NCBI GenBank assembly: GCA_013141075.1
Contig: JABFRQ010000003.1
Coordinates: 186,001-250,000, forward strand
DNA: 64,000 bases
Reading direction: 5' to 3'
Origin: Methylotenera sp.
GTDB taxonomy: Bacteria > Pseudomonadota > Gammaproteobacteria > Burkholderiales > Methylophilaceae
A model generated the notes under the pieces. That model saw only the letters and a program-made list of their open reading frames with translations, was not told the origin of the DNA and searched no databases. Below, in pieces: positions 61,084-64,000 of the stretch (positions are counted from its first letter, which is position 1; the number at the start of each line of letters is the position of its first letter). A program made the translations under genes and the position numbers.

Positions 61084-61185
61084 TTATGCGGCTGACAATA
61101 TGCTTGAATGCCCGCGTGACGCGCAATTTTTCATTATTATTTCAATCCGTTAGATACTGGCTTTACAGTCTTGGGACTAAGTAGG

Positions 61186-61407
61186 TCAAGCAGCCGCTAG
61201 CTGAGAAGCTGCTGTTTGATGCTTATTTTTATCTAACCATTCCTGCACGTCTTTGGGGTCATAGCGGACTGTACCATTGGGCATTTTGACGTGTTTTGGC
61301 AGGTCATGGCCTTGGCAACGCAAGCGTTCAACGGTATTAGTTTTTAAGCCTATTAGGCTCGCAAGGTCTTTAGTGCTGAGAAGAGGGGTAAGTGTCGAAG
61401 TAGTCAT
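61186..61407 (-). CDS. AlpA-like helix-turn-helix regulator / excisionase
   Basis: A 73-residue protein: LLSTKDLASLIGLKTNTVERLRC is an excisionase-type (HTH_17) domain, and KMPNGTVRYDPKDVQEWLDKN the wing. AlpA-type proteins activate integrase or replication genes of P4-like elements and PICIs. It lies between integrase and primase, as expected. Confidence 0.88.
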   Translation of the reverse strand: MTTSTLTPLLSTKDLASLIGLKTNTVERLRCQGHDLPKHVKMPNGTVRYDPKDVQEWLDKNKHQTAASQLAAA

Positions 61408-61509
61408 TTCAATATCCTTTAGTTACTCACCGCAGAACATCAAAATGTATTGGATGGGTCAGCGGCGATAAAAATTAAATAAATTTTTACCGTCACTCCC
61501 CATGGAGCC

Positions 61510-61583
61510 ACCGAAAGTGTATTTTGACTCAAACTTCACTAAGCCATGCTTAGTAAGTCAAAACAGATAACGATAATTTCGGT
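61510..61583. ncRNA. 74-nt nested palindrome, candidate structured RNA or operator
   Basis: Three nested helices: ACCGAAA/TTTCGGT (61510-61516 with 61577-61583), TTTTGACT/AGTCAAAA (61522-61529 with 61556-61563) and ACTAAGC/GCTTAGT (61538-61544 with 61548-61554), with a CAT loop. It lies in the 266-bp spacer between alpA and integrase, which holds no gene. Strand of transcription unknown. Confidence 0.5.
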
Positions 61584-61673
61584 GCATCGATAATTTAAAT
61601 ATAGCAAATTAAAAATTGAAATACAACATAAAAACGCTGATATAAAACAAAAAATAAGATAATAAAAATCAGG

Positions 61674-63014
61674 CTAGCCAAACCTGAGAATATTTTTCCC
61701 TTGCAAAGTAGCCTCGGCAATTTTGACTTGTTTAACTATAAACTTTGCCACAGCTTCGCTAGCACCTGCCAGAGCTTTTGGATCAGGATTGTTGCTGTAG
61801 CTCATTCCATGAACATCACTTGCCATATGATTGAGTAATTGCCTGCGTTCGTCATCACTGACTTTTTGCTGCTTTGCAATATCATCGTGACTACGCCTAA
61901 GGTCATGAAGTGAAAGGGAAATTTCCGAAACTTCACTCACCACCCCCATTGTGGCGCGAGCATCTGAAATATGCGGTAATTTTTTGCCGAAGCTTGGGAA
62001 CACATAAATTTCATCTGCTTTTAAGATTGCCCTGCGCTGCTCCAAAAGGTCTTTTAGCAAGCTATTTATTGGCAGTCTGATTTCATTATGGTTCTTAACC
62101 ACATCACCACGTAATGTGAAGTAACCTTTTTCTAAATTTACATCTGTCCATTTCAAACTGCCAGCCTCCATCCTACGGCAGCCCGTTAGCAAAAGAAATT
62201 GCACATAATCAACGCTAGTTCTATCGTTGATATTTGCATTCACTAGACGGCGCTTTTGTAAAGCTAGCCAGACTGCACCAATCTTATCTAATGGAATACG
62301 GCTTGTTCTCGCTTTCTCAGGATTTGGCTTTCTTATTTTGAACATGCGCGATACTGGGTTTGTCACAAAGATTAAAGGCTCACCTTCTTCATTGGTAAAC
62401 ATCTCTCTTGCATGGTTGATTAGCGCCCTCAGGTTCACAAAACATTGTGTGGCTTGACTGGCAGCGCCACGATTAGTTATTTGCTCATAACGGTCTAGGC
62501 ACTTCTCTCTAGTAATGCTTGCAATTGGTTTATCTGCCCAGTCACCAAGGTTATTTTCCACATGGTGTTTTAGGTCGCGCTTTGTGGTGTCACGAAGTTC
62601 GCCATGTTTGGTTCGTTTATTGATTAGGTAATGCTGCATGACTTCGCGCAAGGTGATAGTTTTAGCCTCACTGTCTGCCGCCTTACGCTTACGTTCAATT
62701 TCTGTTTCTTTAGCTTTAATTACAGGGTCAACACCTGCCAGCATTTCTGCTTTTATCTGTACGGCTTTTGCCCTTGCTTGGTCAACCCGATACGGGTCAT
62801 TGTGCCTGCCGATACTGATAAGGCGTTCTTGCTTAGAACCTTTAACTCTAAACTGAATAAAGTAAGTGCGCGTTTTTCCATTCGGGCTAACTCGAAGTCC
62901 GAAGCCCTTAGTTTCACTATCCCAAATAGTGGTCACAAGCCCCTCGGGATAGTTTCGCTCGGCTATCGTATTGGTGATTTTTACCTGTTTAATGACATTG
63001 CTATTTTGTGCCAT
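61674..63014 (-). CDS. int: Tyrosine recombinase integrase, P4 type
   Basis: Integrates and excises the element at tRNA-Met. The 446 residues contain an N-terminal arm-binding DUF4102 domain (about 15-100, TKGFGLRVSPNGKTRTYF), a core-binding domain, and the catalytic domain with TGCRRMEAGSLKW (Arg 280/281), K307, HDLRR (H370, R373), LLNHMAS (H396) and the nucleophile Y406 in HGMSYSN. All catalytic residues are present, so it may be active. It reads away from attR. Confidence 0.95.
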   Translation of the reverse strand: MAQNSNVIKQVKITNTIAERNYPEGLVTTIWDSETKGFGLRVSPNGKTRTYFIQFRVKGSKQERLISIGRHNDPYRVDQARAKAVQIKAEMLAGVDPVIKAKETEIERKRKAADSEAKTITLREVMQHYLINKRTKHGELRDTTKRDLKHHVENNLGDWADKPIASITREKCLDRYEQITNRGAASQATQCFVNLRALINHAREMFTNEEGEPLIFVTNPVSRMFKIRKPNPEKARTSRIPLDKIGAVWLALQKRRLVNANINDRTSVDYVQFLLLTGCRRMEAGSLKWTDVNLEKGYFTLRGDVVKNHNEIRLPINSLLKDLLEQRRAILKADEIYVFPSFGKKLPHISDARATMGVVSEVSEISLSLHDLRRSHDDIAKQQKVSDDERRQLLNHMASDVHGMSYSNNPDPKALAGASEAVAKFIVKQVKIAEATLQGKNILRFG

Positions 63015-63033
63015 GTGAATTTCCTCACTAAAA

Positions 63034-63062
63034 ATTTATAGCGTATTTATAGCAAATTTATA
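63034..63062. repeat. Right subterminal repeat (TTTATAGC units), probable integrase arm sites
   Basis: Identical over 29 bp to 54990-55018, followed by a further TTTATAGCA unit. It sits 20 bp upstream of the integrase start, so integrase binding could also repress its own gene. Confidence 0.75.
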
Positions 63063-63184
63063 GCATTTATTAAAATCTAAAGCAAGGAAAATAAAATGGG
63101 GAATGTTCGTAAGTTATTGATATATTGATGTTTTATAAAGGAATTACAAGGAAATTAAAACTAAATAAAGCTTATTCATAACTT

Positions 63185-63231
63185 ATTCATAATCCTGGGG
63201 TCGAGGGTTCAAGTCCCTCTTTCACCACCAA
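63185..63231 (+). repeat. attR: 47-bp direct repeat of the tRNA-Met 3' half
   Basis: Exact copy of 54889-54935. It lacks the 5' half of the tRNA, so it is not a functional tRNA gene. It marks the right end of the element. Confidence 0.95.
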
Positions 63232-63234
63232 ATA

Positions 63235-63264
63235 AAAAGCCACGCCTTCGGGTGTGGCTTTTTT
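63235..63264 (+). terminator. Original host terminator of tRNA-Met
   Basis: AAAAGCCACGCC and GGTGTGGCTTTT pair (one G-U) around a TTCG tetraloop, with a T-run. It was separated from the tRNA by the insertion. Confidence 0.88.
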
Positions 63265-63340
63265 ATTGGGTTTTGGCTTCGTTATTAGGTGAAACTGGGC
63301 TACACTTGCGCATCAAAATAACTAAAAAAGATTGATTTTT

Positions 63341-64000
63341 ATGTTTGAGCAAACCTTCAAAAACATCGACGATATTCTGCATAAAGACGCAGGTGCAACC
63401 AGCGAGCTAGATTACACCGAGCAAACTTCTTGGATTTTGTTTTTAAAGTATTTGGATGCACTAGAGCAAACCAAAGCCCAAGAAGCTGTTTTTGTTGATA
63501 AACCTTACCAATATATTATTGATGAAGCTTACCGCTGGCCAACTTGGGCGGCGCCCAAAACCGCCGATGGCAAGTTTGACCACAACAACGCCAAAACAGG
63601 CGATGACCTTAAAGACTTTGTGAATCACAAACTATTCCCCTACCTTAAAGGCTTTAAGCAGCGCGCCACTGGGCCAAACACCATTGAATACAAAATCGGT
63701 GAGATTTTTGGCGAAATTAACAACAAAATTCAAAGCGGCTATAACCTGCGTGAAGTGATTGAGCGCATTGATGAATTAAGCTTTAACACCCAAGCGGAAA
63801 AGCATGAGCTTTCGCACCTATACGAAGCTAAGATTAAAAACATGGGCAACGCAGGCCGTAACGGTGGTGAGTATTACACGCCACGCCCGCTGATTCGCGC
63901 CATGATACAAGTGACCAACCCTAAAATTGGTGAAACAATTTATGACGGCGCTGTGGGTAGCGCGGGCTTTTTATGCGAAGCGTTTGATTACCTGCGTAGC
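63341..64000 (+). CDS. hsdM: Type I restriction-modification methyltransferase HsdM, N-terminal part
   Basis: The frame runs from ATG 63341 off the window end (220 residues). The N-terminal helical domain (FKNIDDILHKDAGATSELDY) is followed by GGEYYTPRPLIRAMI and the SAM motif IYDGAVGSAGFL of adenine methyltransferases. Partner hsdS and hsdR should follow outside. It lies beyond attR, thus outside the element. Confidence 0.93.
   Translation, partial: MFEQTFKNIDDILHKDAGATSELDYTEQTSWILFLKYLDALEQTKAQEAVFVDKPYQYIIDEAYRWPTWAAPKTADGKFDHNNAKTGDDLKDFVNHKLFPYLKGFKQRATGPNTIEYKIGEIFGEINNKIQSGYNLREVIERIDELSFNTQAEKHELSHLYEAKIKNMGNAGRNGGEYYTPRPLIRAMIQVTNPKIGETIYDGAVGSAGFLCEAFDYLRS

Larger units (their letters stand above)
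54889..63231. mobile_element. Integrated element in tRNA-Met, satellite-like (about 8.3 kb)
   Basis: Bounded by 47-bp direct repeats. Contents from right to left: P4-type integrase, nested palindrome, AlpA-like regulator, primase-polymerase/ATPase, iterons, unknown protein, DUF5681 protein, two small genes, then a secreted protein, an XRE regulator and a membrane protein. No conjugation, capsid or tail genes are present. The order int-alpA-primase matches P4-like satellites and Gram-negative PICIs. The integrase sits at the end away from the intact tRNA gene. Confidence 0.9.

Noticed and set aside
54858-63231. Second functional tRNA-Met at the right end
   Set aside because: Only the 3' half is present at 63185-63231; the D-arm and acceptor 5' strand are missing.

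Overview
The window looks like chromosomal DNA of a betaproteobacterium, most likely of the family Methylophilaceae (Methylotenera-like). This rests on moderate GC (low to mid 40s by eye), the protein flavour, and conserved blocks such as amgK-murU / lptD-surA-pdxA-ksgA, leuS-lptE-holA-proA-nadD and ispE-tRNA-Gln-prs-rplY-pth-ychF. No methylotrophy gene lies in the window, so the family assignment is inference.

Layout. 1-3.6 kb: isoprenoid (ispA 3' end, dxs), folate (folE2) and dodecin genes. 3.6-6.4 kb: a histidine-kinase remnant and a copper-type TonB-dependent receptor. 6.5-11.1 kb (minus strand): retropepsin-like protease, MFS carrier, DUF2007 protein, aroC, class I amidotransferase, rluE. 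11.1-15.5 kb: icd, pilB, pilC. 15.6-21.8 kb (minus strand): dsbC, two ubiquinone hydroxylases, pepP, and the murU/amgK cell-wall recycling pair. 22-28.4 kb: lptD, surA, pdxA, ksgA, adk. 28.4-29.6 kb: an AT-rich Zn-ribbon membrane gene and a stretch of dispersed palindromes. 29.6-37.5 kb: leuS, lptE, holA, proA, nadD, an M48 protease. 37.7-42.4 kb (minus strand): the complete biotin operon bioBFHCD. 42.5-54.6 kb: comF, trmL, a rhodanese-grxC-secB-SH3-gpsA operon, gpmI, envC, ispE, tRNA-Gln, prs, rplY, pth, ychF.

54.9-63.2 kb: an approximately 8.3-kb integrated element in the 3' half of a tRNA-Met gene, bounded by 47-bp direct repeats. Reading leftward from its right end it carries a P4-type integrase, a 74-nt nested palindrome, an AlpA-like regulator, a primase-polymerase/ATPase, an iteron cluster (probable origin), three or four small genes including a DUF5681 protein, and a cargo block (secreted protein, XRE regulator, membrane protein). 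The int-alpA-primase-origin order resembles P4-like or PICI-type phage satellites. Beyond the right repeat a type I restriction-modification hsdM gene begins and runs off the window.

The most interesting signals are this satellite-like element with its internal structures, a palindromic repeat family (17-nt core, three close copies) with one copy apparently inserted in frame inside murU, and an isocitrate dehydrogenase whose cofactor-site residues point to NAD rather than NADP use.
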